Shown here in pieces: positions 9,427 through 18,862 of a DNA stretch of 64,000 nt (position 1 is its first letter; every line of letters begins with the position of its first letter). The notes below the pieces were generated by a model. It was not told the DNA's origin. It saw only the letters and a program-made list of their open reading frames with translations, and searched no databases. Both the position numbers and the translations under genes were made by a program. The DNA comes from DATFDN01 sp963830565 (lineage in GTDB: Bacteria > Pseudomonadota > Alphaproteobacteria > Acetobacterales > Acetobacteraceae). The DNA is taken from the NCBI GenBank assembly GCA_963830565.1, contig CAWHMO010000012.1, forward strand, positions 43,371-107,370. The letters run 5' to 3'.

Positions 9427-10329
9427 ATGAGCGACCCGGAGATCGCGGCACTGCGCCAGAAGCTCGCCGCCAGGGAGCGCGCGTCCGAGATCGGGCAGCG
9501 CAGGAGCGACTTCGACCAGATCGCGCAAGCCTACCCCATCGCCGCCGATGTCAAGGTTGAAACGGCGAGTGCCAACGGCGTCCCGGCGGAGTGGACGACG
9601 GCGCCCGACGCGCGGGACGATGCGGCCGTGCTCTATCTGCACGGCGGCGGATATGTCATCGGCTCGTTGCAAAGTCACCGCCATCTGACGGCCGAGATCG
9701 GCCGCGCGGCACGGGCGCGCACGCTCGCCCTGCATTACCGTCTGGCGCCCGAGCATCCGTTCCCGGCGCCGGTCGAGGATGCCGTCGCGGGCTACCGCTT
9801 CCTGCTCGCCCAGGGGCTGCGGCCCGGACGCATCGCCATCGCCGGCGACAGCGCCGGAGGCGGGCTGACCGTGGCCGCGCTGGTTGCGATCCGCGATGCC
9901 GGACTGGCACAGCCTTGCTGCGGCTGGTGCATCTCGCCCTGGGTGGACATGGAGGGCATCGGCGAGAGCATGACCGGCATCGCCGAGCGTGATCCGATGG
10001 TGCAGAAGGACACCTTGCTGGAGCTAAGCCGCCACTATCTGGGCGCGGCCGATCCGCGCGCGCCGCTCGCGGCGCCGATCTATGCCGATCTCGCTGGCAT
10101 CGCGCCGCTGTTCATCCAGGTGGGGGCGGCGGAGACCCTGTTCGACGATGCGATCCGGCTGGCTCGCGCCGCCGGCGCGGCGGATGTGCGGGTCGACCTG
10201 CAGGTCTGGCCCGAAATGGTGCACGTCTGGCACCTGTTCCACCCCGATCTGAAGGCTGGGCGGCGGGCCATCGAGGCCGGAGGTGCGTTCATCCGGTCGA
10301 TGATGATGGAAGGCGTGCGCGGGCAGTGA
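9427..10329 (+). CDS. Alpha/beta hydrolase fold-3 esterase (HSL family)
   Basis: Cytosolic esterase/lipase of the hormone-sensitive lipase family, 300 residues. The HGGGYV oxyanion motif, nucleophile elbow GDSAGGG, and the late Asp and His (AAETLFDDA and EMVHVWHLF) are present; the cap helices are at the N-terminus as usual. The ATG at 9427 is preceded by GGGAAGGAAGG. The stop overlaps the start of the NAD synthetase gene in a GTGA arrangement. Substrate unknown; short-chain acyl esters are typical. Confidence 0.88.
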   Translation: MSDPEIAALRQKLAARERASEIGQRRSDFDQIAQAYPIAADVKVETASANGVPAEWTTAPDARDDAAVLYLHGGGYVIGSLQSHRHLTAEIGRAARARTLALHYRLAPEHPFPAPVEDAVAGYRFLLAQGLRPGRIAIAGDSAGGGLTVAALVAIRDAGLAQPCCGWCISPWVDMEGIGESMTGIAERDPMVQKDTLLELSRHYLGAADPRAPLAAPIYADLAGIAPLFIQVGAAETLFDDAIRLARAAGAADVRVDLQVWPEMVHVWHLFHPDLKAGRRAIEAGGAFIRSMMMEGVRGQ

Positions 10330-12377
10330 CAGCCGCCATGAGCTTCCGCTCCATTTATCGCCAAGGTTTCGCCCGCGTCGCTGCCTGCACCGTCCGTGCC
10401 GCGCTGGCCGATCCGCACGCCAACGCCGATGCGGTGCTGCACGCCGCCCGGCATTGCCATGATCGCGGCGCGGCGGTCGCGCTGTTCCCCGAGCTTGCCC
10501 TGTCCGCCTACGCCATCGACGATCTTCGCCTTCAGGACGCCCTGCTCGACGCGGTCGAGCAGGCGGCTTCACGTCTGGTCGCCGATTCGGCCGCGCTCTC
10601 GCCGCTGCTGATCGTCGGCGCGCCGCTGCGCCACCACGGGCGAGTGTACAATGTTGCCCTGGTCATCCAGCGCGGCCGGCTGCTTGGCGTCGTGCCGAAA
10701 TCCTACCTGCCCAACTACCGCGAGTTCTACGAGCCGCGCCAGTTCGCCTCCGGCGCCGGCTGGCGCGGCGCGGCCTGCACCGTGGCGGGCCAGCCCGCCC
10801 CGTTCGGCCTCGACCTGCTGTTCGCCGCCGAGGACATTCCCGATCTCGTCGTCCATGCCGAAATATGCGAGGATTTCTGGGTCCCCGTGCCGCCCAGCGC
10901 GCTCGCCGCCCTGGCCGGCGCGACCGTGCTCGCCAACCTCTCCGGCAGCCCGATAACCATCGGTAAGGCGGAGACGCGGCGCCTGCTGTGCCAGGCGCAA
11001 TCGGTCCGCTGTCTCGCGGCCTATCTCTACGCCGCCGCCGGCGAGGGCGAGTCCACCACCGACCTGTCCTGGGACGGCCAGGCGACCATCTTCGAGAACG
11101 GTGTCCGTCTCGCCGAGACCGACCGTTTTCCCGACGGCGAGCGGATCGCGTTCGCCGACATCGACCTCGACCTGCTCCGCCAGGAGCGGATGCGCATGGG
11201 CACGTTCGATGACAACCGCCGGGCGCTCATGTTGGGTGAGTGGCGTCGCGTCCAGTTCCGCGTCGAACCGCCTACCTATGACATTGGTTTCGAGCGCGCG
11301 GTCGAGCGGTTTCCCTTCGTGCCCGCCGATCCGGCCCGGCTCGCGCAGGATTGCTACGAGGCGTACAACATCCAGGTATCCGGGCTGATGCAGCGCTTGA
11401 ACGCGGCCGGTATCCGGCGCGCGGTGATCGGCGTCTCCGGCGGGCTCGATTCTACCCAAGCGCTGTTGGTCACGGCCCAGGCCTTCGACCGGCTCGGCCG
11501 CTCCCGCGCCGACATCCTGGCCTTCACCATGCCCGGCTTCGCCACCAGCGCGGAGACCAAGCGCAATGCGCTCGACCTGATGCGCGCGCTCGGCGTCACG
11601 CATCGCGAGCTGGACATCCGCCCTGCCGCCGAGCTGATGCTGCGCGACCTCGGCCACCCGTTCGCGCGCGGCGAGGCGGTCTATGACGTGACCTTCGAGA
11701 ACGTGCAGGCCGGGCTGCGCACCGACTACCTGTTCCGCCTCGCCAACTATAACGAGGGCATCGTGATCGGCACCGGCGATCTGTCGGAGCTGGCGCTCGG
11801 CTGGTGCACCTATGGCGTGGGCGACCAGATGTCGCACTACAACGTCAATGCCGGCATCCCGAAAACGCTGATCCAGCACCTGATCCGCTGGGTGATCTCC
11901 TCCGCCCAGTTCGCACCCGAGGTGCTGGCGACCCTGGATTCGATCCTGCACACGGAGATATCGCCCGAGCTGGTCCCGGTCGGCGCGGGCGAGACGCCGC
12001 AGAGCACCGAGGCCAAGGTGGGGCCGTATGCACTGCAGGACTTCAACCTGTTCTACACGCTGCGGTACGGGTTCCGCCCCTCCAAGATCGCGTTCCTGGC
12101 GCTGCGCGCCTGGGAGGATGCCGGAGCCGGCGACTGGCCGCCCGGCTTCCCGGCCGAGCGGCGAGGGGAATACGCGCTGGCCGAGATCCGCTACTGGCTG
12201 CGCGACTTCCTGCGCCGCTTCTTCGCCACCAGCCAGTTCAAGCGCTCCGCGATGCCGAACGGCCCCAAGGTGACCGCCGGCGGCTCGCTCTCGCCGCGCG
12301 GCGACTGGCGCGCGCCCTCGGACGGCAACGCGCGCGCCTGGATCGCCGAGCTGGAGGCGAACGTGCCGGAAGCTTGA
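10326..12377 (+). CDS. nadE: Glutamine-dependent NAD+ synthetase
   Basis: Final step of NAD synthesis: amidation of deamido-NAD with glutamine as nitrogen source. The N-terminal nitrilase-type glutaminase domain shows its Glu in FPELALSAY, Lys in VPKSYLPNY and Cys in HAEICEDFW. The C-terminal synthetase domain carries the PP-loop SGGLDSTQ and GTGDLSELALGW. About 680 residues, as in other two-domain enzymes. The GTG at 10326 overlaps the previous stop; the ATG at 10338 is an equally plausible start and loses only four residues. A strong hairpin follows directly. Confidence 0.95.
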   Translation: MTAAMSFRSIYRQGFARVAACTVRAALADPHANADAVLHAARHCHDRGAAVALFPELALSAYAIDDLRLQDALLDAVEQAASRLVADSAALSPLLIVGAPLRHHGRVYNVALVIQRGRLLGVVPKSYLPNYREFYEPRQFASGAGWRGAACTVAGQPAPFGLDLLFAAEDIPDLVVHAEICEDFWVPVPPSALAALAGATVLANLSGSPITIGKAETRRLLCQAQSVRCLAAYLYAAAGEGESTTDLSWDGQATIFENGVRLAETDRFPDGERIAFADIDLDLLRQERMRMGTFDDNRRALMLGEWRRVQFRVEPPTYDIGFERAVERFPFVPADPARLAQDCYEAYNIQVSGLMQRLNAAGIRRAVIGVSGGLDSTQALLVTAQAFDRLGRSRADILAFTMPGFATSAETKRNALDLMRALGVTHRELDIRPAAELMLRDLGHPFARGEAVYDVTFENVQAGLRTDYLFRLANYNEGIVIGTGDLSELALGWCTYGVGDQMSHYNVNAGIPKTLIQHLIRWVISSAQFAPEVLATLDSILHTEISPELVPVGAGETPQSTEAKVGPYALQDFNLFYTLRYGFRPSKIAFLALRAWEDAGAGDWPPGFPAERRGEYALAEIRYWLRDFLRRFFATSQFKRSAMPNGPKVTAGGSLSPRGDWRAPSDGNARAWIAELEANVPEA

Positions 12378-12379
12378 CC

Positions 12380-12400
12380 GGGGGAGCTTCCTGCTCCCCC
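12380..12400 (+). terminator. Hairpin terminator between convergent genes
   Basis: Perfect 8-bp stem GGGGGAGC / GCTCCCCC with a five-base loop, 3 bases after the nadE stop and 8 bases before the end of the minus-strand esterase remnant. Position between convergent genes supports termination, although no U-tract follows. Confidence 0.7.
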
Positions 12401-12407
12401 GATGCCG

Positions 12408-13279
12408 TCACAGGCCGCTGACCAGCCCGATCCGATCCCAGAACGCGCACTGGTGCTCGGACGCGTAGCCTGGCCTGCGGGGTCTGCCCGATGACTGCAG
12501 CCGCTCTCGACGATGCCGGCGCGGAACAGGCCCGCGGCGGTGGGCGAGGCGACGATGCGAGCAGGTGTCGAGGCCGCCGGCCAACTCGCCGCCGATCGTC
12601 ACCTGGCTCCGGGTCGCCGCCGAATGCCGCGATGTTGTCGCGGACCCATTGCATGGCGAATTGCTGGTCCATCAGCGCGTAGTTGCCCGAGCTGTTCGGC
12701 GTGTCGCCGTCAAGCAGCGGATGCGCGAGCCAGCCGAGCGCGCCGAGGCGGTAGTTGATCGTGACGACGATGACGTTGCCCCGCGTGACCAGCGGACGCG
12801 GGTCGTAGCCGCTGCCCTCGCCGTAGACGTTGGAGCCGCCATGGATCCAGATGAAGACCGGCAGGGTGCCCTGGACGTGGGCGGGCGCCCAGACGTTCAG
12901 CGCCAGGCAGTCCTCGCTGTCGGCGCTGCCGGGGACCGAGGTGGACGTGACGGGGTAGGTCGTGGACATGCCGAAGGGCGAGATGTTCTGCGGACAGGGT
13001 GTCGCGAACTCCGTCGCCTGGAGCGGGCTGTCGGACGTGCCGTATGGCTCGGGAGGGCGCGGCGGGCGTCCAGCGATACTGGCCGGCCGGACTCCCGGCG
13101 TAGTGGATGCCGAGCCAAGCATTGACACGGCCATCGGTCTGGCCCTGCACCCAGCCATATTCGGTTTCCACCAGGGTGGATGCCGCCGGCGCGGACCCCG
13201 CCAGTGCCGGCGCCGAGAGCCCTGCCGTGAGGCACGCCGCGCCGAACGCGACCGCCGCGCCTCGCCAATATGCCGCCAT
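12408..13279 (-). pseudogene. Type-B carboxylesterase remnant with frameshifts and internal deletion
   Basis: Starts at ATG 13279 with a clear Sec signal peptide (MAAYWRGAAVAFGAACLTAG...APALA) and family text VETEYGWVQGQ, then after a frame change near 13058 PPEPYGTSDSPLQATEF, EDCLALNVWAP, PVFIWIHGGSNVYGEGS and FAMQWVRDNIAAFGGDP. A second change near 12610 leads to the nucleophile elbow TIGGELAGG (canonical GESAGG, so the Ser is Leu) and a third near 12562 to SPTAAGLFRAGIVESG. The last residues EHQCAFWD are those of a genuine family C-terminus, so some 200 or more central-to-C-terminal residues are missing. Indels could be read errors, but the deletion and lost nucleophile indicate a dead gene. 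Confidence 0.8.
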
Positions 13280-13425
13280 CCGCGTTCCTCCCGCCCGTCG
13301 TCTTCGACGCATTTTCGCCGTCTGTAAAAAGCTTAACGAGGGGGCATGAATGCAGTCAACGCAAGTGGCGGTGGGAGGCCTGAGCAGGGGCTCTGCGCGT
13401 CGAGAGGAGGATTGGCGGCTTTGCC

Positions 13426-16400
13426 TCATGCGAAGATGGCCGTGCTCAACTGCTTCAGCCCCACCCCGGCAAGAGTGAGCGTGTGGGCGGCCGCGAGATG
13501 CAGCACCGCGCTGCCCGCGCCGTCGGCCGTCGCCGTGCGAAGCAACCCGGAGAGGGTGGAAGCACTGAGCGGCTGGCCGTTGGTGCCGAGCAGGTGCAGA
13601 TGGTTCACGCCGACCCGGAAATCCTGGATCAGGTCGGCGCCGGTGGTGAGAAGGCTATCGACGAAGGTCGTCGCCGAGCTTCCCGTCGCGGGGGTCGGTG
13701 CGGTCGTGCCCGGAGGGACCGGCGGCGTGGCCATGGTCGCCGCCGGCACGGCGCCGACCTGCACGCCGACGAGGCGGATTGCGGAGCTCGCGCTGGGATG
13801 CACCACCGCATCGCCCAGCGTGTCCGCAGTCGCCCCGGCGAAGAGGGAGGTGAGGGCGGCGGCGCCGAGCGGCTGGCCGTCGGCGCCGATCACGATCAAC
13901 CGGTCCACGCCAGGGCGGAAGCCGCTGAGCTGATCCTGGGCGGCAAGTCGGCCGTCCACCACGTAGGTGGTTGCCGGTGCAAGCGGCGGGTTGACGGTGG
14001 GCGCGGTGGGCAGCGTCGATTGAACGCCGAACAACCCGGCGGTCAACTCGGCCTTCGTGATGCCCTGGAGCGTGACGGTGTGGCCGCTCGACAAATGCAG
14101 GACCGCGTTGCCCGAGGCGTCGGCGGTGGCGCCGCTGATGTAGGCGGCGATCTCGCTCGCGCTCGCCGCGTTGCCGGACGCATCGATGACGCTGAGCTTG
14201 TCCGCGCCGGGGGTGAAGCCGGCGATCGTGTCGGCAGCCGCTTGGCGCGCGTCGAGCACAAAGGTGTCGGCTCCGCCGCCCGCCTGCATGTAGTTGCGCC
14301 CCGCCCCGGCCGAGAGGACGTCGGTGCCGCTGCCGGCGAACAGGTAATCGTTGTTGGCGCCGCCGACCAGGAAATCGGTGCCGGTTCCGGCGAACAGGAT
14401 GTTGATGCCGCTGCCGCCCTGGAGCGTTACGTTCCCCGCTCCCGTCTCGTAGATGAGCTGGTCGGCGGTCGCGCTACCCTGCACCATTTGCGCGATGGTG
14501 TCGGACGTGATGATGACGTTGTTCGAGGTCAGAAGCTGTCCGTCCGACAGGCGCGGGGCGATGTCGAAGACCGGCCAGAGCTGCTCGTTGGCCAGGTTCG
14601 CCGTCGTCTCGAACGCGCTCACCCAGCCATAGGCCTGGATCGCGCGCACGTCCTGGGTGACGGTGATCAGGTCGGCCAGGGCCCCGCGCGCTTCCATGGC
14701 GTATTGCGCCGAGGCGACGTCGGTGGCCGCCGTGGCGGCGACGAAGCCGGAACTCAGTGTGGCCTTGGCGATCCCGGCCCAGGTCTGCAGCGCCCCGGCG
14801 ACCTCGGTGCTGCCGACGGTGTAGGTGGACAGGTTGTACGCGCCTCCCAGATACGGGCTGAACCCCTTGGCCGCGTTGATGAACATCCCGGCCAGGAAGT
14901 TCGCCTCCCAGCCTAGGAGCTGCGCCGCTCCGGCCACACCCTGCTCCGCCGCCAGGGCGACGCTGGTAGCGAAGTAATCCTGCTGCCAGGGAGCGATCTG
15001 CCCCGCATTACCGTAGGAGCCGGTGATCCAGCCTTCAGCCTGACCCTCGTTCAGGGTCTGAACATATTTCAGGATATAGCTGAAATTGTTGTTTTCGAGC
15101 TGGGTAAAATACGCCTTCTCGGGCGACCCGTTCGGGTTGGCGGCGGCTGCCTCGACGATCGCGCGCAAGTCCCAAGCCTGGCCGCGCACCTGACCGGCCC
15201 CGTCGACGACGATGCCGAGGGCGCCCTGGCGGGTGGTGGAACTCTGGGCCAGCACATCGTAAGAGGCCTCGGCGTTCAGGTCGTCGAGATAGGTGCGATC
15301 GCCCGTCATCAGGTACGCGACGTAATCCAGGTCCGGCTGATGGGCCGGATCGGGGGTCCAACCCGTGAGCTTGCTGCCCGGCACCGCCTGGGCCAGGGCG
15401 GTCGTGCCATACATACCGCCGCGATAGTCGATCCAGAGCTTGGGATTGGCGGTGGTAGTGAGGTACTCGCCGCTGGCGGGGCTGTAGAAGTGCCAGGGAA
15501 TGCTTCCCGCCGCGTTGGCCTGCGCCAAGGCGTATTGCGCGGCGGCCGGGTCCTGGGTCAGCAGCCAGAGCGTATCCGCCTCGGTGGTCGGCCCGAGATC
15601 CGGCCGCCCGCCGGTCATCGGCATGTATTGCGTCACGCCGGCATTGCCGAGCACCGCGCCGAAGCCGGGCGCGGCCATCTGCTTGGCCTCGGTCGCGACC
15701 AGCGAGGCGGCCACGCCGGTCGTCAGGTCGTAGTTCTGGATCAGCCCCGTGTTCTCCAGCGCAGCGATGTCGTGCTGGACGTTCACCGCCGGGGCGCCGT
15801 TGCTGGTCACGGTCGTGTTCCAGCTTGTGTACTGGTACTGGGTGATGCCGTTCTGCTGGAACGCCACGGCGCCGTTCTGGGTGATGGTGGCGTCGTAGCT
15901 CATGGCGCCACCATGCGCCGCCATCGCGATATCGTTGTTGAATCCCACCTGGGTCGAGGTGGTGCCGTCAGCGTAGGCGGTGACGTCGAACACGAGATGC
16001 AGCGAGCCCGCGACCGGCACGTCGATGCGGACCTGCGTCGCCTGCGGCCCGCTCAGCCAGGTGGAGTAGGCGCCGCTCTTCAGCGCGCTGGCCAGCGCCG
16101 TCGCGGCATCGACCGCGACCACGCTGCTCGTGCCGTTGGCGTTGTGCAGGGTGAGCTTGACCTGAAGGTGGTAGTTCGATCCACAAGCGGCCAGCGTGCT
16201 GATATTCACTGGCTTGGCCGCGGCGCTGGCCGTGGAAGTCAGCGAGAGCATGACCGGGATGGACGCGCCGGCGGCGATCGGCGGCTGCGCCATCGTCAGC
16301 ACCGCCATCGCCACCGACCCGTCGGGGTTGGTGGTCTTGACGTCCATCTGCACTGGCGTGGGCTGGCCGTTGATCACCGCGACCAGATGCGCCCCCGCCG

Positions 16401-16563
16401 GAACCTGCCCCGAGGCGAATTCCTGCGCGAAATTGATCATGCGCCCGGCGAGCGCGACGGAGGTCGGATTCTGCAGCGTGAGGCCGACCACCTGACCGGC
16501 GGCCGTTGCCGAGGGGACGATCGGCGCGGAGAGCAGCGACGTCGTTTGCGTCTGTACGGTCAT
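13426..16563 (-). CDS. Large RTX-type secreted protein with three tandem C-terminal modules
   Basis: Predicted 1045-residue type I secretion substrate. ATG at 16563 is chosen for the GGAGG nine bases upstream; an extended start at 16686 would add a low-complexity hydrophobic leader. The N-terminal ~190 residues look like beta-rich domains; the middle (~300-720) contains Trp/Tyr-rich helical text such as WLLTQDPAAAQYALAQ and LDYVAYLMTGDRTYLDD, reminiscent of an (alpha/alpha) toroid. Then come Gly-Asp nonapeptide-like repeats (LFAGTGTDFLVGGANNDYL) and three ~80-95-residue repeats ending ...STAIFA. No catalytic assignment is justified. An AT-richer 130-bp stretch upstream may hold its promoter. 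No secretion ABC/HlyD genes are nearby. Confidence 0.75.
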   Translation of the reverse strand: MTVQTQTTSLLSAPIVPSATAAGQVVGLTLQNPTSVALAGRMINFAQEFASGQVPAGAHLVAVINGQPTPVQMDVKTTNPDGSVAMAVLTMAQPPIAAGASIPVMLSLTSTASAAAKPVNISTLAACGSNYHLQVKLTLHNANGTSSVVAVDAATALASALKSGAYSTWLSGPQATQVRIDVPVAGSLHLVFDVTAYADGTTSTQVGFNNDIAMAAHGGAMSYDATITQNGAVAFQQNGITQYQYTSWNTTVTSNGAPAVNVQHDIAALENTGLIQNYDLTTGVAASLVATEAKQMAAPGFGAVLGNAGVTQYMPMTGGRPDLGPTTEADTLWLLTQDPAAAQYALAQANAAGSIPWHFYSPASGEYLTTTANPKLWIDYRGGMYGTTALAQAVPGSKLTGWTPDPAHQPDLDYVAYLMTGDRTYLDDLNAEASYDVLAQSSTTRQGALGIVVDGAGQVRGQAWDLRAIVEAAAANPNGSPEKAYFTQLENNNFSYILKYVQTLNEGQAEGWITGSYGNAGQIAPWQQDYFATSVALAAEQGVAGAAQLLGWEANFLAGMFINAAKGFSPYLGGAYNLSTYTVGSTEVAGALQTWAGIAKATLSSGFVAATAATDVASAQYAMEARGALADLITVTQDVRAIQAYGWVSAFETTANLANEQLWPVFDIAPRLSDGQLLTSNNVIITSDTIAQMVQGSATADQLIYETGAGNVTLQGGSGINILFAGTGTDFLVGGANNDYLFAGSGTDVLSAGAGRNYMQAGGGADTFVLDARQAAADTIAGFTPGADKLSVIDASGNAASASEIAAYISGATADASGNAVLHLSSGHTVTLQGITKAELTAGLFGVQSTLPTAPTVNPPLAPATTYVVDGRLAAQDQLSGFRPGVDRLIVIGADGQPLGAAALTSLFAGATADTLGDAVVHPSASSAIRLVGVQVGAVPAATMATPPVPPGTTAPTPATGSSATTFVDSLLTTGADLIQDFRVGVNHLHLLGTNGQPLSASTLSGLLRTATADGAGSAVLHLAAAHTLTLAGVGLKQLSTAIFA

Positions 16564-16695
16564 TCTCGGAGCCTCCGAACCGGCCCAGGCCCTGACGCCT
16601 GTTCCGCTTTGCGAGGCAAAGAATAAAATTAGAGACGTTACCGAGAGCTTAAGGGCGTGACCGTAACACGAACGTGAACAGAACAATTCGCGACT

Positions 16696-18546
16696 CTACG
16701 CTGGGCGGACGCCGGTCTGGATCAGCTCACGAATACGAACCGGGTCTGATTGTTCCATGACGCGACGGGCGAAGCGGGCGCAATCGCCGATGCTCGCGGC
16801 GCGCACGGCCTGCTTCACGCGCGGAACAGACGCGGCATTCATGCTGAAGCTGCGCAGGCCCAGGCCGAGCAGCAGCGGCGTCAGGCGCGGGTCTGCGGCC
16901 ATCTCGCCGCAGACCGAGACCGGCATCCGCATCCGCAGCGCCGCCTCGGTGGCGAACTGCACCAGACGCAGCACCGCCGGATGCAGCGTATCATACAGCT
17001 CGGCCACCGCGCTCTCGCCGCGATCGACCGCCAGCGTATAGGCGGTCAGGTCGTTCGTGCCGATCGCGAAGAAATCGGACTCGAGCGCCAGCGCGTCCGC
17101 CGCCAACGCCGCTCCGGGGGTTTCGATCATGATGCCGAGCGGCGGCAGCCGCTCGGGCAGCCGCTCGCCGCGCCGGCGCAGGCGACGCGCCACCCGGTCG
17201 TAAATCTCGCGGGCGCCGCGCACCTCGGCGACCGTCGTCACCATCGGCAGCATCACCCGCACCGGCCCGGCCACGGCGGCGCGCAGGATGGCCGCGAACT
17301 GCGTTTCCAGCAGCTCGGGCCGGCGCAGCAGCAGCCGAATGCCGCGCAGCCCCAAGGCCGGGTTGGCATCGGCGATGTCGGGGACTATTCCCTCGGCGGC
17401 GAGGGCGTCGATGTCCTTCTCCCCGCCCCAGTCCAGCACGCGTACCGTGACCGGCGCGCCGCCCATGGCCTCGACCACCGCGCGGTAGCTTTCGGCCTGT
17501 GTGGCCTCGTCCGGCACCGTCTCGCGGTTCATGAACAGAAACTCGGTGCGCAGCAGGCCGATGCCCAGCGCCCCAGATTGCTGGATCAGCGGCAGTTCGA
17601 GCGGCAGTTCCATGTTCGCCTGCAGCTCGACCGCCTCGCCGTCCTGGGTCTCGGCGGGCAGGCGGCGCAGCCGGGCGAAGCGTTGCCGCTCGCGGGCGAA
17701 GGCGGTGACCGCCCGCCGCGCCGCCGCGAGAGTGGAGGCGCCGGGGTTCAGTGTCACCTGCCCGCTCGCGCCGTCGATGATGGCCGTCTCGCCGGGACGG
17801 ATCGCATGCGCCAGGCCCGGCACACCCAGCACGGCGGGCACCCCCAGGGCCCGCAGCATCACGGCGGTGTGGCCCTCCGCGCCGCCCTCGGCGGTCCCGA
17901 CGCCAGCCAGGCGCGCGGGATCGAGCAGGGCGGCGTCCGCCGGGCGCAGGCCCTCGGCGATCAGGATCGCGCCCTCGGGCAGGCCGGCGAAGCTGCGGAA
18001 AGGCGCGTTCGTCAGGTTGCGCACCAGCCGGCGCGCGATCTCGCGCACCTCGTCGGCGCGGCGCTGCACGCTCGCGCAATCATCGGCAGCCATCCCCGGC
18101 GTGACCTGAGCCGTCATCGCCCCGGCGATCGCCTCGGCCTCCTCCAAGACGGCCTTCTCGGCCGAGCGCAGCCCTTCGCTCATGCGCCGGCGCGCACCCC
18201 GGATCAGCCGGGAGTCGCTCAACATCCGCAGATAGGCCTCGATCAACGGCGCCAGCTCCGTCTGGCTTTCCTCCGGCAGCACGGCAAGCCGGGCCTGCAG
18301 CTTGCGGAGCTGGCGGCGGGACTGCCCGATCGCCGCCTCCAGCCGCGCCGTTTCAGCGGGCAGATCCTCGGCGCCGATGCAAAAACGGGTGATCTCAGGC
18401 ACCGGCTCGGCCGCGGTGAAGACCTGGCCGATTGCGACGCCGGGCGATACGGGAATGCCCGTGAACACCGTCTCCGGCCGCTCGGAGGCGCGCAGCCGCA
18501 GGGAAAGGCGCTTGTGCTGAGGCGGCGGCGGCTCAGGCTTGTTCAT
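16696..18546 (-). CDS. ptsI: Phosphoenolpyruvate-protein phosphotransferase (enzyme I)
   Basis: Transfers phosphate from PEP to HPr. The 616-residue protein begins directly with the EI N-domain (TVFTGIPVSPGVAIGQV) and has no N-terminal GAF domain, unlike PtsP. The phospho-His is in GGAEGHTAVMLRALG, the PEP-binding Arg region in LLRTEFLFMNR, and the catalytic Cys in SVCGEMAAD. ATG at 18546 overlaps the HPr gene by 14 bp. It is last of five genes hprK-rapZ-EIIA-HPr-EI. No EIIB/EIIC is present, so the chain is probably regulatory rather than a sugar uptake system. Confidence 0.93.
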   Translation of the reverse strand: MNKPEPPPPQHKRLSLRLRASERPETVFTGIPVSPGVAIGQVFTAAEPVPEITRFCIGAEDLPAETARLEAAIGQSRRQLRKLQARLAVLPEESQTELAPLIEAYLRMLSDSRLIRGARRRMSEGLRSAEKAVLEEAEAIAGAMTAQVTPGMAADDCASVQRRADEVREIARRLVRNLTNAPFRSFAGLPEGAILIAEGLRPADAALLDPARLAGVGTAEGGAEGHTAVMLRALGVPAVLGVPGLAHAIRPGETAIIDGASGQVTLNPGASTLAAARRAVTAFARERQRFARLRRLPAETQDGEAVELQANMELPLELPLIQQSGALGIGLLRTEFLFMNRETVPDEATQAESYRAVVEAMGGAPVTVRVLDWGGEKDIDALAAEGIVPDIADANPALGLRGIRLLLRRPELLETQFAAILRAAVAGPVRVMLPMVTTVAEVRGAREIYDRVARRLRRRGERLPERLPPLGIMIETPGAALAADALALESDFFAIGTNDLTAYTLAVDRGESAVAELYDTLHPAVLRLVQFATEAALRMRMPVSVCGEMAADPRLTPLLLGLGLRSFSMNAASVPRVKQAVRAASIGDCARFARRVMEQSDPVRIRELIQTGVRPA

Positions 18547-18862
18547 TGAAGCCGGAGTCAACCAGCGCGACCAAGGCGTCCAGCGCCTCGCGCGCGTCCC
18601 AGCCTTCCGCCCGCAGCTCGATCTCGGCTCCCTGGCCGGCCCCCAGCATCATCAGTCCCATGATGGAGCGAGCCGACACGCTTTGCCCGTCGCGAACGAC
18701 GTCCACGGCAGCACCGAAGCGCTCAGCGAGTGTCACGAACTTGGCCGCGGCCCGGGCATGGAGCCCGCGCCTGTTCGGAATCCTGACGGTGCGGCTGAGA
18801 ACGGGCGTACTGGCGGCATTGGGGTCGGCCTCGTTCGACGGACGAGAGCCGTCTCCACTCAT
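18533..18862 (-). CDS. HPr family phosphocarrier protein
   Basis: Phosphocarrier between enzyme I and the EIIA of this operon. 109 residues with a 20-residue N-terminal extension rich in Asn, Ser and Pro. The phosphorylatable His is H35 in RRGLHARAAAKF (His15 of standard HPr) and the HPr-kinase target Ser is S66 in SARSIMGLMML (Ser46). ATG at 18862 overlaps the EIIA stop as ATGA, so translation is coupled. Both sites are intact, agreeing with the HPr kinase gene four positions upstream in the same operon. Confidence 0.93.
   Translation of the reverse strand: MSGDGSRPSNEADPNAASTPVLSRTVRIPNRRGLHARAAAKFVTLAERFGAAVDVVRDGQSVSARSIMGLMMLGAGQGAEIELRAEGWDAREALDALVALVDSGFNEQA

Noticed and set aside
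10569..11951. 460-codon minus-strand frame opposite nadE
   Set aside because: Antisense to a gene with clear catalytic motifs; no motif of its own.
16564..16686. Longer start of the RTX protein with a hydrophobic leader
   Set aside because: Type I substrates have no N-terminal signal; GGAGG before 16563 and AT-rich non-coding DNA upstream favour the shorter form.
16750..18549. 599-codon plus-strand frame opposite enzyme I
   Set aside because: Gln/Arg/His-rich composition and complete overlap with a conserved gene mark it as a shadow.
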